A DNA stretch of 64,000 nucleotides from Clostridia bacterium (lineage in GTDB: Bacteria > Bacillota > Clostridia > Oscillospirales > SIG627): NCBI GenBank assembly GCA_017517325.1, contig JAFWZW010000010.1, positions 234,763-298,762 on the forward strand. Direction: 5' to 3'. The notes below the pieces were generated by a model, which saw only the letters and a list, made by a program, of their open reading frames with translations, made no database searches and was not told the DNA's origin. Shown piece after piece: positions 7,625-14,696 of this stretch (position 1 is the stretch's first letter; the number at the start of each line of letters is the position of its first letter). A program made the position numbers and the translations under genes.

Positions 7625-9660
7625 CAGTACGCATCCGCCAGATCAATGTAAAGGTGCCCGTTTTCGGAAATGTATTTCTTTCTGCCCTCTAAATCGTCAC
7701 CCAAAAGGATCTCAAACATTTCCCTGGTGGCAAATTCATCTTCGGGCATAATGCGGATCAAGCGCCGGGTTTCGGGGGACATGGTGGTCTTACGCATCAT
7801 ATCCGGCTCGTTTTCACCCAAGCCCTTGGAGCGCTGCACGATCACCTTTTTATCCCCTAATTTCTGCAGGATCTGAGCCTTTTCCTTTTCGTCGTAGGCA
7901 AAATAGATCTCGTCCTTACACTGGATCTCATATAGGGGAGATTCGGCAATATACACCCGCCCCTTTTGGATCAGGGTGGGAAGCAGGCGGTAAAACATAG
8001 TCAGGATCAGAGTACGGATCTGGTAGCCGTCCTCATCCGCATCGGTACAAATGATGATCTTATTCCACTTGAGATTATCGTAGTTGAACTGGGCAAGATC
8101 CTTGTGTCCCTTACCGATCTCCACCCCACAGCCGATAATGCGGAGCAGATCCACGATAATTTCACTTTTGAAAATACGGTCGTAACTGCATTTTAAGCAG
8201 TTCAGGGTCTTGCCGCGCACGGGCATAATGGCCTGAAATTCCGCATCCCGCCCCAATTTACAGCTGGCAAGTGCAGAATCGCCCTCTACGATGTAAAGCT
8301 CCCGCTTTTCCTTATCCTTGGAACGGCAGTTGGCAAATTTTTCAATGCGGTTGGTCACGTCCAAATTGCCCGCAAGCTTTTTCTTGATGTTCACTCTGGC
8401 GCTTTCGGCGCTTTCGCGGCTGCGCTTGTTGATCAGCACCTGAGCGGCAATGCGGTCTGCATCGCCGGGGTTTTCCGTAAAGTAGATCTCAAGCTTCTCA
8501 TCAAAAAATTCCACCATTGCTTCCGCAATGAATTTGTTGGTCACTTCCTTCTTGGTCTGATCGGAGAAGGAAGCCACGTTGGAGAAGCAGTTGGTCACCA
8601 GGATCAGGCAGTCCTCCACGTCCTGAAAGCTGATCTTCTGCTCGTTTTTGTTGTATTTTCCGTTGTTCTTCAGATAACCGTCAATGGCGCGAAGAAAACT
8701 GGAGCGCACCGCTTTTTCGGGGCTTCCCCCGTGCTCCAGCCAGCTGGAGTTGTGGTAGTATTCCAGCATCTGGGTCTTGGCGGAAAAGCAGAAGGCAACT
8801 TCGATCCGCACGTCGTATTCGCTTTTATCCTCACGGTCGCGGCCGCGCTTTTCACCCTGCCAGAATTCAGGCACGGTCAGGGTGCCCACCTTCTTCTCGT
8901 CCTCGTTAACTTCGTTGTTTTCGTTGATCTCCGCCGTCTCCCGCACGTAATCCAAGATCCCCTCCTTGTAGAGATAGGAATGCTCGGACCAGGCACCGTC
9001 CTGCCCCTGATAACGGAGCTTCAAGGTAAGGCCGCCGTTGACCACCGCCTGACGGCGCATCACGTCGGTAAAATAGCTTTCGGGGATGTGGATCTCCGTA
9101 AATACGTCAAGGTCGGGCTTCCAGGTGATGATGGTGCCGGTCTTGCGGCGGGTGCTCTCTTCCTTGAAAAGCTCCCCGTCTACCTCGCCCTTCTTAAAGC
9201 CGATGCGATAGTGCCCCCCGCGGGAGTACACCTCTACGTTCATAAATTCCGAGCTGTACTGGGTGGCGCAGGCGCCCAGACCGTTGAGACCCAAGGAATA
9301 CTGATAGGCGCCGCCCTTGGCGTTGTCGTATTTACCCCCCGCGTAAAGCTCGCAGAAGATCAGCTCCCAGTTGAATCTCCCCTCTTTTTCGTTCCAGTCC
9401 AGGGGGATCCCGCGGCCGTGGTCCTCCACGGTGATCACGTGGTCCTTCGTTACCGTGACCGAGATCTCGTCACCGTAGCCGGCGCGTGCCTCGTCAATGG
9501 AGTTGGAAAGAATTTCAAAGAAGGAATGGGCACAGCCATCCAGCCCGTCGGATCCGAAAATGACCCCCGGGCGCTTTCTCACACGGTCGGCACCCTTCAG
9601 GCTCTGTATACTCTGATCGTTATATTCCGCCGTCTTTTTCTTTTTGGTATCGGTCGCCAT
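7624..9660 (-). CDS. Type IIA topoisomerase subunit B (GyrB/ParE-like)
   Basis: This 678-residue protein is the ATPase and TOPRIM subunit of a type IIA topoisomerase. The N-terminal GHKL ATPase shows the conserved Asn in NSIDEA (near residue 52) and VEDHGRGIP. The TOPRIM domain shows YIVEGDSA (near 453) and TDADEDG (near 538), with the metal-binding Asp pair intact. The usual VDGSHIRTL is replaced by EDGYQIRTL, so it is a divergent paralog and not the main gyrase. A strong ribosome site (AAGGAGGT) precedes the ATG. No GyrA/ParC-type subunit is next to it: the gene is followed by yigZ. It may be ParE or a Clostridia-specific paralog; which one cannot be told here. Confidence 0.88.
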   Translation of the reverse strand: MATDTKKKKTAEYNDQSIQSLKGADRVRKRPGVIFGSDGLDGCAHSFFEILSNSIDEARAGYGDEISVTVTKDHVITVEDHGRGIPLDWNEKEGRFNWELIFCELYAGGKYDNAKGGAYQYSLGLNGLGACATQYSSEFMNVEVYSRGGHYRIGFKKGEVDGELFKEESTRRKTGTIITWKPDLDVFTEIHIPESYFTDVMRRQAVVNGGLTLKLRYQGQDGAWSEHSYLYKEGILDYVRETAEINENNEVNEDEKKVGTLTVPEFWQGEKRGRDREDKSEYDVRIEVAFCFSAKTQMLEYYHNSSWLEHGGSPEKAVRSSFLRAIDGYLKNNGKYNKNEQKISFQDVEDCLILVTNCFSNVASFSDQTKKEVTNKFIAEAMVEFFDEKLEIYFTENPGDADRIAAQVLINKRSRESAESARVNIKKKLAGNLDVTNRIEKFANCRSKDKEKRELYIVEGDSALASCKLGRDAEFQAIMPVRGKTLNCLKCSYDRIFKSEIIVDLLRIIGCGVEIGKGHKDLAQFNYDNLKWNKIIICTDADEDGYQIRTLILTMFYRLLPTLIQKGRVYIAESPLYEIQCKDEIYFAYDEKEKAQILQKLGDKKVIVQRSKGLGENEPDMMRKTTMSPETRRLIRIMPEDEFATREMFEILLGDDLEGRKKYISENGHLYIDLADAY

Positions 9661-9695
9661 AGGGTGACCTCCTTTTTTCGTACAATTCTCTTTTT

Positions 9696-9724
9696 ATTAT
9701 ACCAAAAAAAGCTTCTTTAGTCAA
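9696..9724 (-). promoter_or_regulatory. Sigma-A promoter of the gyrB-like gene
   Basis: On the complement TTGACT (9724-9719), a 17-base spacer and a perfect TATAAT (9701-9696) lie about 30 bases before the ATG. The DNA between this and the facing promoter at 9854 holds no gene. Confidence 0.85.
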
Positions 9725-9853
9725 CACAGCCGCGGGATTCTCAAAAAAGAGTTTCGTCCCCCTTCTTCCGCCTCTTGCGGCTTTTTGTCATTAAATTGTG
9801 CAGAATCTCAAAAAAAAGTTGAAAAATCCCCTGCCTGTTTCCGTTTTTTGCGG

Positions 9854-9882
9854 TTGACTACCTTTTCCGTTTATGGTAAAAT
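9854..9882 (+). promoter_or_regulatory. Sigma-A promoter of the FGGY kinase operon
   Basis: TTGACT (9854-9859), a 17-base spacer and TAAAAT (9877-9882) lie about 50 bases before the kinase start. Confidence 0.8.
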
Positions 9883-9932
9883 TATGGGTAGAATTGAGAG
9901 ACTCTGCTTTACTAAAACACAAGGAGAATGCT

Positions 9933-11360
9933 ATGAACCTGTTGGGAATTGATATCGGCACCACCTCGCTGAAGGCCGTGTGCTACGACGAAACCGGCGC
10001 CCCTCTTGCCTCCGCCAATTTGGATTATACCCTGGATACTCGCGGGGATCTGGTGGAATTTGATGCAATGGAATACGTTCGCATCACGAAAGAGGCCATC
10101 GCGCAGATCGAAAAAACCTGTCGGATCGACGCCATCTCCGTGGATACCCAAGGTGAGACTATGATCCTCACCGATGAGAACGGGGCTCCCACTATGCCCG
10201 CCATCGTCTGGCTGGATAACCGCGCCACCGCAGAAGCGGAGGAGATCGCCGCCCACTTCGGGCTGGAGAAGATCTACAACGTCACCGGTCAGCCCGAATG
10301 CACCGGCGGCTGGCCCGGCTGTAAGCTTCTTTGGGTGAAGCGCAACCTCCCCCGGGTCTGGGCAAAGACCAAAAAGGTCTTTCTTCTGGAAGATTGGATC
10401 CTTTGGGCGCTCACCGGTGAATTTGTAACGGAGCCCACCATCCAGTCCTCCTCCATTTATCTTGATATCACTTCCCTTGACTGGTGGGAAGAAATGCTCG
10501 ATTATATCGGTGTGCCCCGCACGATGCTTCCCAAGATCGTGCCCTCCGCCACCCGCGTAGGCTCCTTTGGGGATGCCGCCGTGGTAACCGGTGCTCTGGA
10601 TCAGATCGCAGGGGCCGTGGGCGTCGGCGTTGTGGATGAAAACATCGTCAGCGAAATGACCGGCACCATTATGGCCATCTGCGTGGTCACCCCCAAGATC
10701 CCCGCCTTTGACCCCGCCTCCAAGATCCCCTGTCACCTGCACGCCATCCCCGGGAAATTCGTTTCCCTCCTGTGGTCCTCCACGGCAGGTATGGCTCTGA
10801 AATGGTTCCGCAATCAATTTGCGGAAAGCCTTTCCTTTAAGGAATTGGATGAGCTGGCGGAACAGGCAGGCCCCGGTGCGGAAGGGCTCACCATGCTCCC
10901 CCACCTGTGCGGCTCCACCATGCCCGTTTACAACCCCGATGCCCGCGGCGCCTTTTGGGGTATGACCCTGGCCCACGGCAGAGGGCATTTTGCCCGCGCC
11001 ATTTTAGAGGCCGTCGCCTTCACCCTGAAGGACGACCTTGACGTGATCGGCGCCAAGTGTGACGAGGTGCGCATCACCGGCGGCGGTGCAGGAAGCCCCC
11101 TTTGGGCACAGATCAAGGCCGACGTTACGGGTCTGCGCCTTTCCACCCTGCAGGAAAAAGAATCCGCCTGTCTCGGCACCGCCATTCTGGCAGGTGTTGG
11201 CTGCGGTGTCTACCCCTCCATTGAAGAGGCCTGCGCCAAGATCATCCGCACCAAAAAGACCTATACCCCCGGCGGCGTGGATTACTCCGCTCCCTATGCA
11301 CAGTATAAAAAGCTGGATGCGATGCTCAACGACCCCGAAAACAAGATCGCCCAGAAGTAA
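9933..11360 (+). CDS. FGGY-family carbohydrate kinase (xylulokinase-like)
   Basis: The 475-residue protein phosphorylates a sugar, ketose or polyol in the cytosol using ATP. The start MNLLGIDIGTT is set by AAGGAG six bases upstream; an ATG 60 bases earlier overlaps the promoter. The first FGGY domain has GIDIGTT (residues 5-11), the central region has GALDQIAGAVGVG with the likely catalytic Asp (near 221), and the C-terminal domain has ITGGGAGSPLW for nucleotide binding. It is the first gene of an operon with a SIS isomerase, a triosephosphate-isomerase-like enzyme and a YjbQ protein, so the substrate is probably a pentose or tetrose derivative. The stop TAA is followed directly by TAG. Family is certain, substrate not. 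Confidence 0.9.
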   Translation: MNLLGIDIGTTSLKAVCYDETGAPLASANLDYTLDTRGDLVEFDAMEYVRITKEAIAQIEKTCRIDAISVDTQGETMILTDENGAPTMPAIVWLDNRATAEAEEIAAHFGLEKIYNVTGQPECTGGWPGCKLLWVKRNLPRVWAKTKKVFLLEDWILWALTGEFVTEPTIQSSSIYLDITSLDWWEEMLDYIGVPRTMLPKIVPSATRVGSFGDAAVVTGALDQIAGAVGVGVVDENIVSEMTGTIMAICVVTPKIPAFDPASKIPCHLHAIPGKFVSLLWSSTAGMALKWFRNQFAESLSFKELDELAEQAGPGAEGLTMLPHLCGSTMPVYNPDARGAFWGMTLAHGRGHFARAILEAVAFTLKDDLDVIGAKCDEVRITGGGAGSPLWAQIKADVTGLRLSTLQEKESACLGTAILAGVGCGVYPSIEEACAKIIRTKKTYTPGGVDYSAPYAQYKKLDAMLNDPENKIAQK

Positions 11361-11384
11361 TAGAAAGAAAACGAGGTGTTCAAT

Positions 11385-11981
11385 TTGAAACAAGAAGCAC
11401 TCACCGCCGCACAAAAAGCCTTCCGTATTGAAGCAGACGAGATCCTCCGCGCAGGAGAGGTTATGGATTGGGAAGCCTTCGCCAAGGCCGTTGAGGTCCT
11501 TGCCAAGGCAGAGCGCATCGGCACCGCCGGTTGCGGCCACTCCGGAATCTGCTGCACCCATTTTGCTCACTCCCTTTGCTGCGTAGAACGCCCTGCAAGA
11601 TTCATTTCCCCTGCCGAAGCCGTTCACGGTGGTATGGGCTTTATCCAGAAGGGTGACGTGATGGTCCTTGCCTCCAGAGGCGGCAAGACCGCAGAGCTGA
11701 TCCCCATTATGAACATTGCCCGCACCAAGGGTGCCACCGTGATCTCCATCACCGAAAAGATGGATTCCCCCCTTGCCCAAGGGGCCGATATCGTTTTGCC
11801 CATGCGCGTGGATCTGGAGACCGATAAGTACAATTCCCAATCCACCTCCAGCTTCGTGGCACTGGCAAGCGTGTTCGACGCCCTGCAGACCGCCCTCATT
11901 GAAGAGACGGGCTTTGTCAACGAGCAATTTGCTCTCACCCATCCCGGCGGAGCCGTTGGGGAGAGATTGAACAAAAAATAA
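11385..11981 (+). CDS. SIS-domain sugar phosphate isomerase (KpsF/GutQ-like)
   Basis: The 198-residue single SIS domain contains GCGHSG, LASRGGKTAELIP and the C-terminal HPGGAVGERL seen in arabinose-5-phosphate isomerases. The CBS pair found in KpsF is missing, so this is the SIS-only form. I place the start at TTG 11385, because GAGGTG (11374-11379) is correctly spaced for it. The in-frame GTG at 11376 lies inside that ribosome site. It follows the kinase by 24 bases. A likely task is aldose/ketose isomerisation of the phosphosugar made by the kinase; the exact sugar is inferred only. Confidence 0.85.
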   Translation: MKQEALTAAQKAFRIEADEILRAGEVMDWEAFAKAVEVLAKAERIGTAGCGHSGICCTHFAHSLCCVERPARFISPAEAVHGGMGFIQKGDVMVLASRGGKTAELIPIMNIARTKGATVISITEKMDSPLAQGADIVLPMRVDLETDKYNSQSTSSFVALASVFDALQTALIEETGFVNEQFALTHPGGAVGERLNKK

Positions 11982-11998
11982 AAATTAAGGAGTATACT

Positions 11999-12712
11999 AT
12001 GATCCGGAATCTGAAAATCAAAGCACCCTTTTTTGAGATCGGTCCCAAGAACTACCTGTGGGGCGATGACGTTGTAGAGCTTGCCAAGGTGGCTGACGAG
12101 GCCAGCAAGAAGTACGACGTTGATATCATCTTCACCACCCCCATCGTGGAGCTGCGCCGCGTAAAGGAAGCAACGGAAAAGATCCACGTATTCGCACCTC
12201 ATATGGATTCCCTCACCCCCGGCAGAGGCCTTGCTGATATTCTCCCCGAAAGCCTGGTTGCCGCAGGTGCCGAGGGCGTTATGCTCAACCACTGCGAAAA
12301 GCCCGTGACCGTTGCCCAGCTGAAGGCCGCCATCAAGCGTGCCGACGAAGTGGGTCTGGCTACCATCGTTTGCGCCGATTCCTGCGCAGAGGCCGCCGCC
12401 ATCGCACACCTTGAGCCCAACATCATCGTAGCAGAGCCCACCGAGCTCATCGGTACCGGCAAGGCAAGCGACAAGGAATACGTTGAGGCCTCCACCCGCG
12501 CCGTAAAGGACGTGAACCCCGAGATCCTGGTGCTTCAGGGCGCAGGCATCAAGTGCTATGACGACGTTTACCGCAACATCTTCGCAGGGGCTGACGCCAC
12601 CGGCTCTTCTTCCGGTATCGTGGGTCTGCCCACCGCAGAAGCAAGATATCAGATGGTTGACGATATGATCCGCGCCGTGCGCGAGGCTTACGACGCCCGT
12701 ATGGGTAAATAA
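11999..12712 (+). CDS. Triosephosphate isomerase family protein, archaeal-type
   Basis: This is a 237-residue TIM barrel. Catalytic residues are visible: the N-x-K of NLK (residues 4-6), His98 in MLNHCEKP and Glu146 in AEPTELIGTG, followed by phosphate-binding GSSSGIVG. The short length and the NHCEK motif match the archaeal-type branch and not the usual 250-residue bacterial TpiA. In bacteria, TIM paralogs inside sugar operons can act on other phosphoketoses, such as the tetrulose phosphate isomerases of erythritol catabolism. Its place 17 bases after a SIS isomerase and behind an FGGY kinase suggests such a dedicated role, but plain glycolytic TIM is not excluded. Confidence 0.87.
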   Translation: MIRNLKIKAPFFEIGPKNYLWGDDVVELAKVADEASKKYDVDIIFTTPIVELRRVKEATEKIHVFAPHMDSLTPGRGLADILPESLVAAGAEGVMLNHCEKPVTVAQLKAAIKRADEVGLATIVCADSCAEAAAIAHLEPNIIVAEPTELIGTGKASDKEYVEASTRAVKDVNPEILVLQGAGIKCYDDVYRNIFAGADATGSSSGIVGLPTAEARYQMVDDMIRAVREAYDARMGK

Positions 12713-12740
12713 GTCCACTCAAGCCAAGGTTTCTTTTGCC

Positions 12741-12758
12741 CTTTCTTTTTAAAGAAAG
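12741..12758. repeat. Short relative of the dispersed hairpin family, inside the sugar operon
   Basis: CTTTCTTT-TT-AAAGAAAG matches the core stem of the longer class A repeats in this window. It lies between the TIM-like and YjbQ genes. It may be a degraded or minimal copy. Confidence 0.5.
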
Positions 12759-12799
12759 TGCACACCAATATAAATTATTTTTTTCAGGAGGAACAAAAA

Positions 12800-13420
12800 A
12801 TGGAATTTAAGATGATCCAGAAAGAGATCCAGCTCCAGTCCAGAGGTTGGATCCCCACCTTCCATGACATCTCTACTGATGTTATGAAAATCGTTGAGGA
12901 GTCCGGCGTGAAGAACGGCACCGTTGCCATCGTTTCTCACCACACCACCTGCTCCGTTATGATCCAGGAATGCTCCCACGACTTCGATACCTTCGATCTG
13001 GAGTTCCTGCAGCACGACCTTCTCGATATTATGAGAAAGCTCATCCCCGATTACACCAACGAGGGTGACTACCGTCATCCCGGCCCCGTACACGCACAGT
13101 TCGGCCGCTACGTAGACGAGCCCGGCAACTTCACCTCTATGAATACCGACGGCCACCTCCGCTCCGTATTCTTCGGCAGAAGTGAGACCATGACCATTAA
13201 GGACGGCAAGCTGGATGGCGGCGAATTTGCTCACATCTACTTCATCGACTGGGATCACGTTCGCGCCCGTCCCCGTCAGTGCAACGTTACCATTATGGGT
13301 ACCACCGAAGAAATCACCAACCGTAAGTACAACGACGGTAAGGTTGTCAACACCCTCCGCAAGTTCCCCGCCGAAGAAAAGGCCTATATGGAACAGTACG
13401 ACGAGTGGAAGAAGAGATAA
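12800..13420 (+). CDS. YjbQ family protein (UPF0047), long form
   Basis: This 206-residue protein is longer than the usual YjbQ of about 140 residues. Family marks are SHHTTCSVMIQE, a Y-x-HPGPVHAQ segment corresponding to the metal-binding YxHxxEG-N-AH region, KLDGGEFAHIYFIDWD and RPRQCNVTIMG. The E-G-x-N of the classic motif is changed and extra residues around EPGNFTSMNTDGH are inserted, so it is a subfamily of its own. AGGAGG eight bases upstream fixes the start. Thiamine phosphate synthase activity has been reported for some YjbQ proteins, but this operon context points to sugar metabolism. Function unknown. Confidence 0.8.
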   Translation: MEFKMIQKEIQLQSRGWIPTFHDISTDVMKIVEESGVKNGTVAIVSHHTTCSVMIQECSHDFDTFDLEFLQHDLLDIMRKLIPDYTNEGDYRHPGPVHAQFGRYVDEPGNFTSMNTDGHLRSVFFGRSETMTIKDGKLDGGEFAHIYFIDWDHVRARPRQCNVTIMGTTEEITNRKYNDGKVVNTLRKFPAEEKAYMEQYDEWKKR

Positions 13421-13452
13421 TCTCATCTTTCAAGCAAAAAGAAGCATGAATT

Positions 13453-13486
13453 GCGAGACTTCTCATAAGGAAGTCTCGCAGTTTTA
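13453..13486 (+). terminator. Terminator of the kinase-SIS-TIM-YjbQ operon
   Basis: GCGAGACTTC pairs perfectly with GAAGTCTCGC around a seven-base loop, followed by AGTTTTATT. It comes 33 bases after the last stop and runs directly into the hairpin array. Confidence 0.75.
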
Positions 13487-13653
13487 TTCGCCTTGCGGCG
13501 AGTTTTATTGCTACGCAGTGATATTCGGCTTTCGCCGAGTGGTATTCGCTTCGCAAGTTTAATAGGCGAATAAAATAACACTATGACCGAAGGGAGTAAT
13601 ATACCTTTCACAAAGTGAAAATATCACTCTGTGCGTTATCACAGAATATCACT
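13482..13653. repeat. Tandem hairpin array with ATATT/AATAT(CAC) linkers
   Basis: Small hairpins follow one another: TCGCC-ttgc-GGCGA, TGC-tac-GCA, TCGGC-loop-GCCGA, a decayed TCGC-ttc-GCAA, TTTCAC-aaa-GTGAAA and TCTGTG-loop-CACAGA. In the left half they are joined by GTGATATT-like linkers and in the right half by ATATCAC, the complement. In addition TTTTATTCGCC (13482-13492) pairs perfectly with GGCGAATAAAA (13565-13575). The whole can fold into a branched structure. No coding capacity is apparent. It fills most of the 364-base gap between YjbQ and the AraC gene. Confidence 0.7.
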
Positions 13654-13695
13654 TTTTCTTTTCTGTTGCACTTGATAGTATAACTCACCAACCAA

Positions 13696-13728
13696 GAAAA
13701 ACCACGATGAAATTCATCGTGGTTTTTC
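13696..13728 (-). terminator. Terminator of the AraC-type regulator gene
   Basis: GAAAAACCACGATGAA and TTCATCGTGGTTTTTC form a near-perfect hairpin with T runs on both strands, about 57 bases after the regulator stop. It could work in both directions. Confidence 0.8.
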
Positions 13729-13784
13729 TCATCCTTATAAGAAGTAACCGTTTTCGTGCTTCATTTTTGCGCTTTTTTCTGTAT

Positions 13785-14624
13785 TTATCTATATTTTTTT
13801 CGATAATATAAAGGTCGCACACCCACCTTCTGATAAAACAGATTGGAAAAATAGTGCAGGTCGCCGTACCCAAGGGAAGCACCGATCTCCCCTACGGAGG
13901 TGCGGGTGTAGGCAAGAAGTGCCTTGGCCTTTGCGATCTTTTGCTCCAGCTGATAGGCGTAGGGCGTGGTGTGCATCTCCCGCCCAAAGGCTTTTTCACA
14001 GTAATCTGCGGAACGGAAGATCTGTGCCGCCAATTCCCCCGTGGAAACGCGGCGGTGCAGGTTGGCGTCCAAATAATGCTTCATGGCAAGGACCTCGGGG
14101 CTGAAGCTTGCCTCCTGCCGCCCTCGGGAGAGCCGCGCCAAAATCTCCGTAAAGATCCCCTGCAGAGCAGCCTGCTGATCTCCGTCGGGCCTATCACTTT
14201 TCAGAATGGGCGGGATCCTTTCAAAAACCTCCCGCACCCCCGCATCGGGGAAGAGCACCTGCCCACCGAGGCCGTAGGCCTGCACGAGGCTGGGGCAGAA
14301 AAAGCCCTTGATGTTCAGAAAGATCTTGGAAAAGGGCATCTGAGGATCCGAGCGGTAATCGTGGGCCTCCCCCACGGGGAGAAAGTATACCGTATCCGCC
14401 GTGACCCGATGGCGGATTCCCCCAAGGTTTACCCAGCCAGCCCCCTCCAGCACGTATTCGATCACCGATACCTTGGCAGAGCTTCGGCTCACGTGGTATT
14501 CAGGGTCGGGGTAAGTCACCCCCGCAAGGGAGATGGCAAGAGGAGCTTCCTCTCCTGCGTCGGGAAAGAATCTTAAAAATTCATTCAACTGATTTTCCTC
14601 ACTTTTTAACTGCATTTTCGCCAT
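13785..14624 (-). CDS. AraC-family transcriptional regulator
   Basis: This 279-residue protein has an N-terminal cupin-type sensing domain (VEYVLEGAGWVNLGG, then FLPVGEAHDY near residues 80-90) and a C-terminal double helix-turn-helix. The latter shows AAQIFRSADYCEKAFGREMHTTPYAY and IGASLGYGDLHYFSNLFYQKVG in the order expected for AraC proteins; the final RKKYR is typical. It is divergent from the GtaA-like gene, and their promoters overlap, so it very likely controls that gene. The start codon at 14624 lies only about 14 bases after the predicted transcription start and lacks a ribosome site; MQLKSEE at 14615 is an alternative start. Confidence 0.9.
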   Translation of the reverse strand: MAKMQLKSEENQLNEFLRFFPDAGEEAPLAISLAGVTYPDPEYHVSRSSAKVSVIEYVLEGAGWVNLGGIRHRVTADTVYFLPVGEAHDYRSDPQMPFSKIFLNIKGFFCPSLVQAYGLGGQVLFPDAGVREVFERIPPILKSDRPDGDQQAALQGIFTEILARLSRGRQEASFSPEVLAMKHYLDANLHRRVSTGELAAQIFRSADYCEKAFGREMHTTPYAYQLEQKIAKAKALLAYTRTSVGEIGASLGYGDLHYFSNLFYQKVGVRPLYYRKKYR

Positions 14625-14633
14625 ATATTAGGG

Positions 14634-14663
14634 TTGACAGAATGATTATAGTACAATTATAAT
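14634..14663 (+). promoter_or_regulatory. Promoter of the GtaA-like gene
   Basis: TTGACA (14634-14639), an 18-base spacer and TATAAT (14658-14663) precede the gene. It overlaps the opposing AraC-gene promoter. Confidence 0.8.
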
Positions 14664-14673
14664 CAAATTACAA
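14645..14673 (-). promoter_or_regulatory. Promoter of the AraC-type gene, face to face with the GtaA-like promoter
   Basis: On the complement TTGTAA (14673-14668), 17 bases and TATAAT (14650-14645). The two opposing -10 boxes form the arms of an inverted repeat, GATTATA-N7-TATAATC (14644-14664), so only one promoter can be occupied at a time. Confidence 0.7.
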
Positions 14674-14696
14674 GAAATAAATACAAGGAGAGTGCC

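Noticed and set aside
9767-9790. Terminator-like CCGC-ctctt-GCGG-CTTTTTG upstream of the kinase operon
   Set aside because: The stem is only four to five pairs and no transcript is known to enter it; it is probably chance.
13347-13611. Short frames across the first hairpin array
   Set aside because: They read through tandem palindromes and have no family resemblance or ribosome site.
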